This document shows, piece by piece, positions 26,796-35,157 of a stretch of 64,000 nucleotides of DNA. The translations under genes were made by a program, and so were the position numbers. How positions within the stretch are numbered: the stretch's first letter is position 1; each line of letters starts with the position of its first letter. Source of the stretch: Nitratireductor sp. XY-223 (GTDB taxonomy: Bacteria > Pseudomonadota > Alphaproteobacteria > Rhizobiales > Rhizobiaceae); assembly GCF_004959855.1 (NCBI RefSeq), contig NZ_SPNT01000002.1, positions 858,520 through 922,519 of the forward strand, read 5' to 3'. The notes under the pieces are model-generated. The model was not told where the DNA came from, did no database searches, and saw only the letters and a program-made list of their open reading frames with translations.

Positions 26796-27179
26796 ATGAC
26801 CGAGAGCCGGCAACGCATCGACAAGTGGCTGTTTTTCGCGCGGATCGTCAAATCGCGCTCCCTTGCCGCAAAGCTGGCACAGGCGGGCCGTGTGCGCATC
26901 AATGGCGATAAAATCGATCAACCGAGCCGGATGGTCGTGCCCGACGACGTGCTGACCATAGCGCTTGACCGCAAGGTTCTGGTGCTGAAGGTCCTGCAAC
27001 CCGGCACGCGGCGCAGGCCCTATGCCGAGGCGCGGCTGCTTTACGAGGACCAAAGCCCGCCGCCGGCGGCCCGTGAGAGGGGGCTGGCGGCTCTGCCTCC
27101 CTACCGGGAAGCCGGCAGCGGCCGGCCGACCAAACGGGAACGGCGGCAGCTGGACAAGTGGAAATCTGCCGGCGACTAG
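26796..27179 (+). CDS. S4-domain RNA-binding protein (Hsp15-like)
   Basis: The 127-residue product carries an N-terminal S4 RNA-binding domain: QRIDKWLFFARIVKSRSLA, then AGRVRINGDKIDQPSRMV and VLTIALDRKVLVLKVL. The tail is basic (PTKRERRQLDKWK). E. coli Hsp15 (HslR) binds stalled 50S subunits; the same job is plausible here. The start is ATG 26796 (or the GTG at 26787, which overlaps the helicase stop); either way it is coupled to the helicase. The track ORF is overextended. Confidence 0.88.
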   Translation: MTESRQRIDKWLFFARIVKSRSLAAKLAQAGRVRINGDKIDQPSRMVVPDDVLTIALDRKVLVLKVLQPGTRRRPYAEARLLYEDQSPPPAARERGLAALPPYREAGSGRPTKRERRQLDKWKSAGD

Positions 27180-27415
27180 CGACTGTCGCGCGCCGGGTGC
27201 GACAATTTGTAACAGACGCAAGATCGTCCGCGCTCCGCCGCTTTGACGACAGTGATTTGCTCACGGGCGGCAGAAAAATTAGAACGTCGTTTCTGGAAGA
27301 AAGGCGCGGTGCCATGCGACACCGTGCTGTATAAGCGGCAGTCTTGCCAAGGCAAAACAAAGCCGCTACCTGAACGTCGGACCAACAACAGACGAAGACC
27401 CACCCGGAGCCGTCC

Positions 27416-27754
27416 ATGACATATATCGTCAACGACAACTGCATCAAATGCAAATACACGGACTGTGTGGAGGTCTGTCCGGTCGACTGTTTCTACGAAG
27501 GCGAGAACATGCTCGTCATTCATCCGGACGAGTGCATCGATTGCGGGGTTTGCGAGCCGGAATGCCCGGTCGAGGCGATCAAGCCGGACACCGAACCGGG
27601 TCTTGAGAAGTGGCTCGAAATCAACACCGAGTTCGCGGAGAAATGGCCGAACATCACGATCAAGAAGGATGCGCCCGCCGATGCCGAGAAATATGACGGC
27701 ATGGAAGGCAAATTCGAGAAGTATTTCTCGGCCGAGCCCGGCGAGGGCGACTGA
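27416..27754 (+). CDS. fdxA: Seven-iron ferredoxin FdxA
   Basis: The 112-residue protein has the 3Fe-4S/4Fe-4S Cys pattern of the FdxA family: [18 protein letters not shown] in the first cluster motif and [12 protein letters not shown] in the second. The C-terminal 50 residues are the typical FdxA extension ([19 protein letters not shown]). The electron partners are unknown. A 236-bp gap separates it from the S4 gene, and I saw no clear regulator site there. Confidence 0.95.
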   Translation: MTYIVNDNCIKCKYTDCVEVCPVDCFYEGENMLVIHPDECIDCGVCEPECPVEAIKPDTEPGLEKWLEINTEFAEKWPNITIKKDAPADAEKYDGMEGKFEKYFSAEPGEGD

Positions 27755-28172
27755 GCGGATTCATGTCCCTTTCGTGCCCGGTTTCGGCCGGTCCGGCGGG
27801 GTCACCTTGAAAATGTTCATGAATTAACCAATATTGTGATTGGTGCTTGCAGCGCTATTGTGCAAGTGCGGCAAAACATTGATTCGCGCTGTAATTTGTG
27901 GTACTTATATAGAACTGACCATAGGCAGGTTCTATGAGCCTGTCGGGATTGCCACAATCACGGAAGAAAAACATCCCCGCGAACCGACGTTCTTTTGGCA
28001 GCAGCTTGATTGTCCGGCTGTCAGTTATGGACGGATGTTGATTGTCCGGATGTGCCATCGGCCCCGATCATTCGAGGCGGACGGACCGCAGTTAAAGGTC
28101 CGACCTTGACGTCAGTCCAACAGTACCCAACCCGGCGGTCTCCGGGACTGTAATAGGGAGTATAAAAAACGT
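27755..28172 (+). promoter_or_regulatory. fdxA-carD intergenic region (418 bp) with two perfect inverted repeats
   Basis: No gene is convincing here. Two dyads stand out: CTTGCA-N9-TGCAAG (27846-27866) and TAGAAC-N13-GTTCTA (27910-27934), the latter just after an AT-rich CTTATATAG. They may be operators or transcript structures in a long carD leader. The start-proximal AATAGGGAG is the carD ribosome-binding site. Confidence 0.4.
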
Positions 28173-28757
28173 ATGACAACCCAGCAGAAAAAGTCTTCTC
28201 AGCGTCAGGGTTTCAAGACCAACGAGTATATTGTCTATCCGGCCCATGGTGTCGGCCAGATCGTGGCTATTGAAGAGCAGGAAGTCGCCGGCCACAAGCT
28301 GGAGCTTTTTGTTATCGATTTCGAAAAAGACAAGATGCGGCTCAAGGTTCCGGTTGCCAAGGCGTCCTCGATCGGCATGCGCAAGCTCGCCGAGACGGAC
28401 TTTGTCGACCGTTCGCTCAAAGTTGTGCAGGGACGGGCGCGGATCAAGCGCACCATGTGGTCCCGCAGGGCGCAGGAATATGATGCGAAAATCAACTCCG
28501 GCGACCTCATCTCCATCGCCGAGGTCGTGCGCGACCTTTATCGCGCGGACAACCAGCCGGAGCAGTCCTATTCCGAGCGTCAGCTTTACGAGGCGGCTCT
28601 CGACCGGATGGCGCGCGAGATCGCGGCGGTCAACAAGCTTTCGGAAACCGAAGCGGTGCGGCTGATCGAGACCAATCTCAACAAGGGTCCGAAGCGCGGC
28701 AAGGCGGCCAGCGACGACGGCGCCAATGACGGTGAAACCCAGGAAGCAGCCGCCTGA
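28173..28757 (+). CDS. carD: CarD/CdnL family RNA polymerase-binding regulator
   Basis: CarD/CdnL stabilises open promoter complexes, including rRNA promoters, by binding the beta subunit and upstream DNA. The 194-residue protein has the N-terminal RNAP-interaction domain (YIVYPAHGVGQIVAIEEQE) and the helical C-terminal DNA-binding domain (RAQEYDAKINSGDLISIAEVVRDLY). It is followed by a strong terminator and then rpoH; the pairing of a global RNAP cofactor with a heat-shock sigma factor is conserved in related genomes as I recall. Confidence 0.93.
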   Translation: MTTQQKKSSQRQGFKTNEYIVYPAHGVGQIVAIEEQEVAGHKLELFVIDFEKDKMRLKVPVAKASSIGMRKLAETDFVDRSLKVVQGRARIKRTMWSRRAQEYDAKINSGDLISIAEVVRDLYRADNQPEQSYSERQLYEAALDRMAREIAAVNKLSETEAVRLIETNLNKGPKRGKAASDDGANDGETQEAAA

Positions 28758-28834
28758 TCGACCGGTCGGCCGGGGTTCACCGGAAAGTGAACGCGGCGTC
28801 TGTGCGACGCTGAATCCGGCAAATTGATGCGAAG

Positions 28835-28858
28835 ACCCGGTCAATGACCGGGTTTTTT
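28835..28858 (+). terminator. Intrinsic terminator of carD
   Basis: A perfect 8-bp stem (ACCCGGTC / GACCGGGT) with loop AAT runs straight into a T6 tract. Confidence 0.95.
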
Positions 28859-29072
28859 GCGTATTTTACTCAGGTTTTTCTGATTCGGAAACGATTGGTT
28901 CCAAATCGTGAACACAGCGTTTCCTTGTAATTGCGGTGATCCGCACACACGATTGTTACGTAGGGATAGAGCGTTTGCCCGTAGTATTGGGGCGTAGCGG
29001 GTCCGCATATCTCCGGCCCATCGGAAGAGACGAGTTGAGCGTTTTTCGAAAACATTCAATCAGGAGTGCGAT
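28859..29072 (+). promoter_or_regulatory. rpoH leader region with a dyad
   Basis: Together with the carD terminator this forms a 315-bp gene-free gap. A dyad, GATTCGGAAAC / GGTTCCAAATC with loop GATT (28882-28907, 9 of 11 pairs), lies about 165 bp before rpoH. It could be an operator or a structured leader. No convincing heat-shock promoter was identified by eye. AGGAG precedes the rpoH start. Confidence 0.4.
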
Positions 29073-29933
29073 ATGAGCGGAGTTCGTGCTGGAAATGACA
29101 TGATCAAGGCTGCCATGGCGGCGCCTTATCTCGACCGCGAAGAAGAGCATGAGCTTGCGGTCCTTTGGAAAGAGAAGAAGGATCAGGAGGCCCTGCACAA
29201 GATCGCGACGGCCCATATGCGGCTTGTCATCTCCATGGCAGCGAAATTCCGCAATTTCGGCCTGCCGATGAACGACCTCATCCAGGAAGGCCATGTCGGC
29301 CTTCTGGAGGCGGCCGCGCGGTTCGAGCCGGATCGCGACGTGCGTTTCTCGACCTACGCCACATGGTGGATCCGCGCCTCGATCCAGGACTACATCTTGC
29401 GCAACTGGTCTATTGTGCGCGGCGGCACGAGTTCGGCGCAGAAGGCACTGTTCTTCAACCTGCGGCGGCTGCGCGCGAAATTGTGGCGCAGCAACGAGAA
29501 CATGGGTGAAAGCGCCATTCACCAGGAAATCGCGCTGGCGGTGGGCGTCAATGTCAAGGATGTCGCCGTCATGGACGCGCGGCTCTCGGGTTCCGACACG
29601 TCGCTCAATGCGCCGGTCTCCGATTCGGAGGCACCGGGTTCAGACCGGATCGAATTCCTTAAGAGCGACGATCCGCTGCCAGACGAGCAGGTCGGCATCA
29701 TCATCGACCAGGAACGCCGCTCCGAGTGGATCAGGTCGGCGCTCGACAAGCTCAATCCGCGCGAGATGAAGATCATCCAGGAGCGGCGGCTGAGCGAGAA
29801 CGGCGCGACGCTGGAAGCGCTTGGTACCAGCCTCGGCATCTCCAAGGAACGGGTGCGCCAGATCGAAAACAGGGCGCTGGAGAAACTGAAGGTCGCGCTC
29901 GAAAAAGACGCGCCGGCCATCACCAACCTCTGA
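29073..29933 (+). CDS. rpoH: Sigma-32 family heat-shock sigma factor RpoH (RpoH2-like)
   Basis: The 286-residue sigma-70-family protein has region 2 (LVISMAAKFRNFGLPMNDLIQ, FSTYATWWIRASIQDYIL), the RpoH box QKALFFNLRR that marks sigma-32 proteins, and region 4 with LGISKERVRQIENRALEKLK. The N-terminus and overall sequence resemble the RpoH2 branch of rhizobia, linked there to oxidative and general stress, rather than RpoH1; this subtype call is from memory. A terminator follows. Confidence 0.92.
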   Translation: MSGVRAGNDMIKAAMAAPYLDREEEHELAVLWKEKKDQEALHKIATAHMRLVISMAAKFRNFGLPMNDLIQEGHVGLLEAAARFEPDRDVRFSTYATWWIRASIQDYILRNWSIVRGGTSSAQKALFFNLRRLRAKLWRSNENMGESAIHQEIALAVGVNVKDVAVMDARLSGSDTSLNAPVSDSEAPGSDRIEFLKSDDPLPDEQVGIIIDQERRSEWIRSALDKLNPREMKIIQERRLSENGATLEALGTSLGISKERVRQIENRALEKLKVALEKDAPAITNL

Positions 29934-29967
29934 CCGGCACCGCGATAAGCGGTCAATTCAGCAATCA

Positions 29968-29994
29968 GGCCCCTGCCGCTCTGCGGCGGGGGCC
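29968..29994. terminator. Bidirectional hairpin between rpoH and the GntR gene
   Basis: A 12-bp arm pair (GGCCCCTGCCGC / GCGGCGGGGGCC, one mismatch) with loop TCT lies between two converging genes. The flanks carry only short T or A runs, so it may be an inefficient or Rho-assisted terminator for both. Confidence 0.65.
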
Positions 29995-29997
29995 GTT

Positions 29998-30663
29998 TCA
30001 GTTGAACAGGTACGTTTTTATCCTGGCATATCCATAGCCGATGTGGATGCGCTGGATGTGCCCGACGGCGGTCAGGTCGCGCCGGCGGAGCGCGGTGACA
30101 AGATCCGCGAGCTCTTCGACAAGCGCATGCGCGACCTCGGGACCGACTTTCTCGGCGACCTTGTACCAGGTGCTTGCGGCCTGGTAGTAGGTCTGGCGCC
30201 AGAAGGACCGCAGGACGGCATTGCCGATCAAATCGGTGATCAGCTGGTTGAGCCGGTGATTGATGACGACATATTGCCTTTCGTCGAAATCGCCGACCAG
30301 CTGCTTCGCCTCTTCGAGCATGATTTCGGCGCGTTCGATATGCGAATCCAGGACATCGGCCGGGCTAACCGCGCCGATAAGCGGGGCGAGCTGCAGGCGC
30401 ATCTCGTAGACCTGGGCGATCTGCCGGTCCGAAAGCTTGACCACCACCGTGCCGACGCCGTTGCGCGATTCAATCAGCCCGAGGTGGCTGATGCGGCTCA
30501 GGGCGTCCCGAACCGGCGTGCGGCTGACGCCGAACTCGGCTGCAAGGCCGGCCTCGCGCAGCTGGTCGCCCGGCTGGTACTGCAGAAAGCAGATGCGTTC
30601 CAGGATGATGTCCTGCAGGTCGGCCGCGCCCTGGCGTCTTTCGTCGTGTTCCGGCATATCCAT
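29998..30663 (-). CDS. GntR family regulator, FCD type
   Basis: The 221-residue protein has an N-terminal winged helix (LQDIILERICFLQYQPGDQL, FGVSRTPVRDALSRISHLGLI) and an all-helical FCD ligand domain with RLQLAPLIGA, NHRLNQLI and a terminal HI..HIGYGYAR region. FCD regulators usually sense small organic acids. It lies 33 bp downstream of the isomerase-like gene on the same strand and probably controls the divergent cluster at 30.7-33.5 kb. Confidence 0.85.
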   Translation of the reverse strand: MDMPEHDERRQGAADLQDIILERICFLQYQPGDQLREAGLAAEFGVSRTPVRDALSRISHLGLIESRNGVGTVVVKLSDRQIAQVYEMRLQLAPLIGAVSPADVLDSHIERAEIMLEEAKQLVGDFDERQYVVINHRLNQLITDLIGNAVLRSFWRQTYYQAASTWYKVAEKVGPEVAHALVEELADLVTALRRRDLTAVGHIQRIHIGYGYARIKTYLFN

Positions 30664-30696
30664 GCTTATACCGGCCTTTCCTCCGGCGTTCCCCGA

Positions 30697-31425
30697 TCAG
30701 TTGGCCAATAGACCACCGTATCCCCCGATTTTGTCATCGATACCGGCCAGCCGCAGCATGTCCCACATCAGCGCCTGGTTCGAACAGATCACCGGTTTGC
30801 CGATTCGCCGCTCCAGGGCGTCGACAATATCGAGGCTGCGCAATGCGCCGCAACTGATGAACAGCGCGTCCGTATCGGGCGTGTCGAGGCCGGCGGCAAA
30901 TTCCGCGATGTAATCCGGCCGGACGCGGATCATGTCGCTGTCCTTTTCAAGATTGAGGCCCGCGATCGCGGTGACCTCAAAACCGCGATTTGCCAGGTAG
31001 TCGCACTCGCGGCGGTTGATTTCGTCGAGATAGGGCGTTGCGACGGCGATCTTGCGCGCACCGACATGGCGCAGCGCCCTCATCACCGAGGTGATCAGCG
31101 ACGTCGGTTCCGCTGCCGGCGCGCCCTTCTTCAGCTGTTCAAAAACCCGGTCCTCGCCTATGACGAGGCTGCCGGAGGTGCAGGCATAGGCGATGACGTC
31201 GAGGCTCCCGTCGGGCAACAACGTGGACGCGGCCCCGGCCAGGTCGCCAGCCTGGGCCGACAGGCTCTCGATCGTGATGCTGTCGGGAATGGCGGCGCGC
31301 GTGAAATGCAGTCCGACGCCGTCGGGGCCCAGGCGGAACATGTTCTCCTCGATGGTCTGTTCGGTCGCCAGGAGCACGAAACCCAGCTTGGCGCGGGGGT
31401 GTTGTCCGTCGTCGAAGATCTCCAT
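30697..31425 (-). CDS. Maleate isomerase / arylmalonate decarboxylase family protein (Asp/Glu racemase fold)
   Basis: The 242-residue protein has two Cys-containing catalytic-type motifs, YACTSGS (first half) and FISCGALRSL (second half), as in the maleate cis-trans isomerase, arylmalonate decarboxylase and EutA group. Both Cys are present, which fits an isomerase or racemase better than a decarboxylase, where one is lost. It is divergent from the M24-like gene across 141 bp and is followed by the FCD regulator. The substrate is unknown. Confidence 0.78.
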   Translation of the reverse strand: MEIFDDGQHPRAKLGFVLLATEQTIEENMFRLGPDGVGLHFTRAAIPDSITIESLSAQAGDLAGAASTLLPDGSLDVIAYACTSGSLVIGEDRVFEQLKKGAPAAEPTSLITSVMRALRHVGARKIAVATPYLDEINRRECDYLANRGFEVTAIAGLNLEKDSDMIRVRPDYIAEFAAGLDTPDTDALFISCGALRSLDIVDALERRIGKPVICSNQALMWDMLRLAGIDDKIGGYGGLLAN

Positions 31426-31495
31426 TCAATGCCCCATTGCTGTACACAAATAGATCGCCACTAGTCTTCTAATCGCATAATTATACAGATTGACA

Positions 31496-31517
31496 GCTTA
31501 GCTGTACATAGCTAAGC
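31496..31517. promoter_or_regulatory. Inverted repeat operator candidate for the FCD regulator
   Basis: A perfect 8-bp dyad GCTTAGCT-N6-AGCTAAGC lies in the divergent control region, directly after a TTGACA (-35-like) at 31490-31495. Its position suits repression of the M24-nitrilase transcript by the linked GntR protein. This is inference. Confidence 0.5.
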
Positions 31518-31566
31518 GTTGGCGTGAGGATAGAACGAAAGCTGCGCCGAAAACGGAGTGACGGTG

Positions 31567-32724
31567 ATGCTGGACCAGGCCCGCATGAGAACCGAGAACC
31601 TGCAGGCGAGGATGCGCGCGCACGGTATTCGCAAGGCGATATTCACGGACGAGAGTTCCATCGCCTATCTCGCCGGTTTCTGGGGCTATCTCGGCATCGA
31701 ATTCGGACGGCCGACCATACTGGTGGTCGATGCCGACAGCGCACCGGTCGTCATCACGCCGCTGATGGAATCCGAAATGGTCGGCGAAATGACCTGGGTC
31801 GAGGACATCCGGGTATGGGAGGACGCCGGGCAGCGCAGCTGGAGCCGCGCTCTCGGCGAGGCCGTCGGGGACGATCCGGGGCAATTGTGGATCGAGCGCG
31901 ACCACATCCCGGCAATCGTGCGCAACTATCTTGACGAGGCTTATGCCGACGCCGCGTTGCGCGACATCTCGCCCGTCCTCGGCGAAATGCGGATGATTAA
32001 GTCCGATTTCGAGATTGAAATCATGCGGCAGGCGGGTGCGATCGCGGGCGCGATGATGGCGGCCGCCCATGCCTCCCTGGCGGAAGGGGCGCATGAATAT
32101 GAATCGGCCATTGCGGTCATCGACGCGGGCTCTCGCGCCGCCGCCGAATTCCTGACCGACCGGGGCTGGGACCGTTTCGTCTCGCCGATGATCCACAATC
32201 TGCAGATCCTGCAGAGCGGCTCGGACACCTCCATGGTTCACCGGCGCGCAAGTGTCAGGGCCTATGCGAAATTCGACCCGGTCTATTTCTGCTTCTGCAA
32301 TATGGCGCAGTTCAAACAGTACAAGCTCGGTTTCGACCGCATGTTTCATATCGGCGGCGTGACCGACGAGGCGGCCCGCGTCCAGGAGGTGGCGATCGCC
32401 GCGCAGCAGGCCGCGATCGCGGCGATCCGTCCGGGCGCGATCGCGGAGGACGTGGCGGCGGCGGCCAATGCTGTCTACCGCGATCGCGGCTACGAGACCG
32501 GGTACCGCACCGGGCGATCCATCGGCGTTGCCTATCTTGAGGCGCCGGAACTGAAGGCCGGCGACAAAACGGTGCTGCAGCCGGGCATGACATTCGCCGT
32601 CGACGGCGGGATCTCGGTCGACGGCGTGACCGCCGGGCGGATCGGCGACTCGGTCGTCGTGACCGATGGCGGCAGCGACTACATCACCGAATATCCCCGC
32701 ACGATCCTTCTGAGCGACGGTTAG
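31567..32724 (+). CDS. M24-fold (creatinase/prolidase-like) hydrolase with degenerate metal site
   Basis: The 385-residue protein has an N-terminal creatinase-like domain (TDESSIAYLAGFWGYLG) and a pita-bread C-terminal domain. The usual metal ligands are not intact: the paired Asp region reads FDPVYFCFCNMAQFKQYKLGFDRMF without the second Asp, and the usual His motif reads RTGRSIGVAYLEAP. It therefore resembles the creatinase and ectoine-hydrolase side of the family (C-N bond hydrolysis without metal) more than aminopeptidases. ATG 31567 is used; the track start is GTG 31558. The nitrilase gene follows 1 bp after its stop. Confidence 0.75.
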   Translation: MLDQARMRTENLQARMRAHGIRKAIFTDESSIAYLAGFWGYLGIEFGRPTILVVDADSAPVVITPLMESEMVGEMTWVEDIRVWEDAGQRSWSRALGEAVGDDPGQLWIERDHIPAIVRNYLDEAYADAALRDISPVLGEMRMIKSDFEIEIMRQAGAIAGAMMAAAHASLAEGAHEYESAIAVIDAGSRAAAEFLTDRGWDRFVSPMIHNLQILQSGSDTSMVHRRASVRAYAKFDPVYFCFCNMAQFKQYKLGFDRMFHIGGVTDEAARVQEVAIAAQQAAIAAIRPGAIAEDVAAAANAVYRDRGYETGYRTGRSIGVAYLEAPELKAGDKTVLQPGMTFAVDGGISVDGVTAGRIGDSVVVTDGGSDYITEYPRTILLSDG

Positions 32725-32725
32725 A

Positions 32726-33523
32726 ATGCAGGACGCTCTGAATGTCGCCGTCGCCCAGAGTCCCGCCGACCTGCACGGTCCGGACGAGCGCCTGGCGTGG
32801 CTGGAAGAGACCGTCGCGGGCCTAATCGACCGGTCGGTCGACCTGCTGGTGCTGCCTGAGCTATTCGTGTGTGGGTACAATGTCGGAGACGCGATCGCCG
32901 GTTGGGCTGAAAGCCAGGACGGGCCGGCATTGCGCCGGATCGGCCGGCTTGCCCGGGACTGCCGGACCGCGATTGCCTTCGGCTATGCGGAAAAGGAATC
33001 GGACCGGATCTACAATTCGGCTGCCTGCATCGCGAAGGACGGAACCGTCATCGGCACGCACCGCAAGCTGCTCCTGCCGCCGGGATTCGAAAGCGACCAT
33101 TTCGATCGCGGCGCCGGCTGCTCCACCTTCATGATCGGCGCCTTCACCGTAGCGCTGCTGATCTGCTACGACGCCGAATTCCCGGAAGCGTTCCGGCGCG
33201 TTGGCGCGGCCGATCTGGTGCTGGTGCCGACGGCGCTCGCCGCCGAGTGGGGCGTGGTCGCCGACCGGGTGATCCCGACGCGCGCCTTCGAGAACGGCCA
33301 GTTCGTCTGCTATGCGAACCACGCCGGTACGGAGCGCGGTCTCGAATATCTGGGGCGCAGCTGCATCGTTGCCCCGGACGGAAAGGACCTGGCGCGCGCC
33401 GGCGGCGGTGAGGGGTTGATTTCCGCGCGGCTCGAATTGGATCGCGTCGCCAGGGCGAGGGCGCGGCTGCCCTACCATCGCGACCGTTGCGATCTGCCCT
33501 GGGACGTCACGATCGCGCTGTGA
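32726..33523 (+). CDS. Carbon-nitrogen hydrolase (nitrilase/amidase superfamily)
   Basis: The 265-residue protein has the Glu-Lys-Cys triad of the superfamily in LPELFVCGYN, THRKLLLPPGF and ALLICYDAEFPEAF, with the second Glu in AAEWGVVADRVIPTRAFENG. It should hydrolyse an amide or nitrile. It is immediately downstream of the M24-like gene and converges with the M48 gene. With the isomerase it suggests stepwise breakdown of a nitrogen-containing acid or cyclic amide. Confidence 0.85.
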   Translation: MQDALNVAVAQSPADLHGPDERLAWLEETVAGLIDRSVDLLVLPELFVCGYNVGDAIAGWAESQDGPALRRIGRLARDCRTAIAFGYAEKESDRIYNSAACIAKDGTVIGTHRKLLLPPGFESDHFDRGAGCSTFMIGAFTVALLICYDAEFPEAFRRVGAADLVLVPTALAAEWGVVADRVIPTRAFENGQFVCYANHAGTERGLEYLGRSCIVAPDGKDLARAGGGEGLISARLELDRVARARARLPYHRDRCDLPWDVTIAL

Positions 33524-33535
33524 GCGCAACACGCA

Positions 33536-35026
33536 TCAGCGATCGGTGACGATCTTGATTTCCTGTCCCGCAGAAAGGCTGGCACCGGGCGACAGCGCGT
33601 TGAGCAGCTGGAAAAGCTCGAGACGGCGATTGGTGCCGCGCATGCGGCCGGCCAGGCCGGCCACGGTTTCGCCGGCCCTGACCGTGTGAAGGCGAACCCT
33701 GAGCGGTTTCAGGGAGGCGACCTCCGACGATGACATCTTGCGGAACGAATTGCGGACACTTTGCGCGGTGGGCTCCAGGGCCGGACTGCCTTTCGGTGCC
33801 GCTGTCAGAAGCCTGTAAATCCGGTTCTTCACGCGGATGACCGTTACGTCGAAATCCCATTTCTCGGCGGAAGCCCGTGCTGTCGCCGCATCAAGTCCGT
33901 TGACCCTTAGCGAGCGGATCGTTGCCGGCTGGAGACCGCTGACCCAGCCGCTGGCGATGTAATTGGTCAGGGACTTGCGCCGATTGTCGGTCACCCCGTC
34001 GAAGCGGATCGCAATGTCGCCCGGACCGGTTGCCAGAACCGCCTGAGCGGTGTTGTCGATCTGGAACCCTTTCGGGACGCTGAAGCGGATGCCGAGATTG
34101 GGATGCAGGAACGTCAGTCCGCGCACATAGCCCTCGTTGGGGCTGTCGCCATAAAGCAGTCCGTTGATGCCCTTCAGATACATGTCGCGGTCGCGGATGC
34201 CGGTGCCGGGTGGACCGAAGGCACGGGCATGACGCTCGGCCAGCTGCAGCCGCTTCGGCGCGTCCGGATGGCTGGAGAGAAAATCGAGGCTCTGGTCGGC
34301 ACCGGCGTCGCCGGCGCGGAAGCGGCTGTAGGCCTCCATCGAGCGCAGGAAGCGGGCGGCGGCGTAGGGATCGAAACCGGCCTGGCCCAGCATGCGCACG
34401 CCGATCACATCGGCCTCCAGCTCCTGTTGGCGCGAGAAGGCCGCCAGGCGCAGCTTGCTGCGCGCGATCACCTGCTGCCCGTCTATCTCGTTGGAGAGGA
34501 CCTCGGCGGCAACGCGGCTCGCCAGGACCTCGGCCTCCTCGGCGCGCTTGCGCTGCAGGCCGTGATTGGCGGTAACATGGGCCATCTCGTGGGCGATGAC
34601 CGCGGCGACCTCGGAGGAATCGTTGGCCAGGGCAAGCAGTCCACGCGTCACATAGAGATAGCCGCCCGGCAGCGCGAACGCATTGACGGCCGGTGAGTTG
34701 AGGATGGTGATGCGGTAGGTTTGCTTGGGGTTTTCCGACACCAGCGTGAGGGCGCCCACGATCCGCGCCAGCAGGCGCTCGACCTTCGGATCGCTGTATT
34801 CGCCGCCATAGCTGGCGACGATGCGCGGATGTTCCTGGGCGCCGAGACGGGCGCGCGGGTCGTTCTTCTCGAGCCGCCCGACGGTCTGCGGATTGTCCGA
34901 CGGACCCACATTCGGCGAATAGGTCTCGTTGAGCAGCGTCTGGCAACCGACCAGCCCGAGGCAAAGGATCGCGGCGCACAAGGCTCTCGCCGCCGACTTG
35001 CGCGGCGTGCGTGGCCCTGGCGTCAT
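33536..35026 (-). CDS. M48 family metalloprotease lipoprotein (BepA-like)
   Basis: The 496-residue protein has a lipoprotein signal (LCAAILCLGLVGCQ) and an M48 peptidase domain with HEMAH plus the downstream Glu in RQQELEADVIGVRML. The domain carries LDFLSSHPDAPKRL, typical of the BepA/YfgC group that handles misassembled outer-membrane proteins in the periplasm. Beyond residue about 290 is a long C-terminal region ending in a LysM-like segment (VRAGETVAGLAGRM, INTLS-type end). The substrate is inferred from relatives. Confidence 0.87.
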   Translation of the reverse strand: MTPGPRTPRKSAARALCAAILCLGLVGCQTLLNETYSPNVGPSDNPQTVGRLEKNDPRARLGAQEHPRIVASYGGEYSDPKVERLLARIVGALTLVSENPKQTYRITILNSPAVNAFALPGGYLYVTRGLLALANDSSEVAAVIAHEMAHVTANHGLQRKRAEEAEVLASRVAAEVLSNEIDGQQVIARSKLRLAAFSRQQELEADVIGVRMLGQAGFDPYAAARFLRSMEAYSRFRAGDAGADQSLDFLSSHPDAPKRLQLAERHARAFGPPGTGIRDRDMYLKGINGLLYGDSPNEGYVRGLTFLHPNLGIRFSVPKGFQIDNTAQAVLATGPGDIAIRFDGVTDNRRKSLTNYIASGWVSGLQPATIRSLRVNGLDAATARASAEKWDFDVTVIRVKNRIYRLLTAAPKGSPALEPTAQSVRNSFRKMSSSEVASLKPLRVRLHTVRAGETVAGLAGRMRGTNRRLELFQLLNALSPGASLSAGQEIKIVTDR

Positions 35027-35157
35027 GCCGCGGTATCCGTCTGTTTCGGGCGAATGTGTGATGGAATCGGCGCCTTGTCGGTTCGCGTTGATAGGAGCGG
35101 GCTCAAGTGATTGTCGTCGCCTGTCCCAGTTGAACAGTGCGATTCGGCGGATGCGGC

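Noticed and set aside
27840-28109. 89-aa plus-strand ORF upstream of carD
   Set aside because: It has a non-ATG start without ribosome-binding site, an odd composition and no recognisable motif; it overlaps two dyads typical of a control region.
30697-33523. Assignment of the isomerase/M24 cluster to ectoine utilisation (EutA/EutD-like)
   Set aside because: The family resemblance is real, but the deacetylase, aminotransferase and transporter genes expected for ectoine are absent and a nitrilase is present instead.
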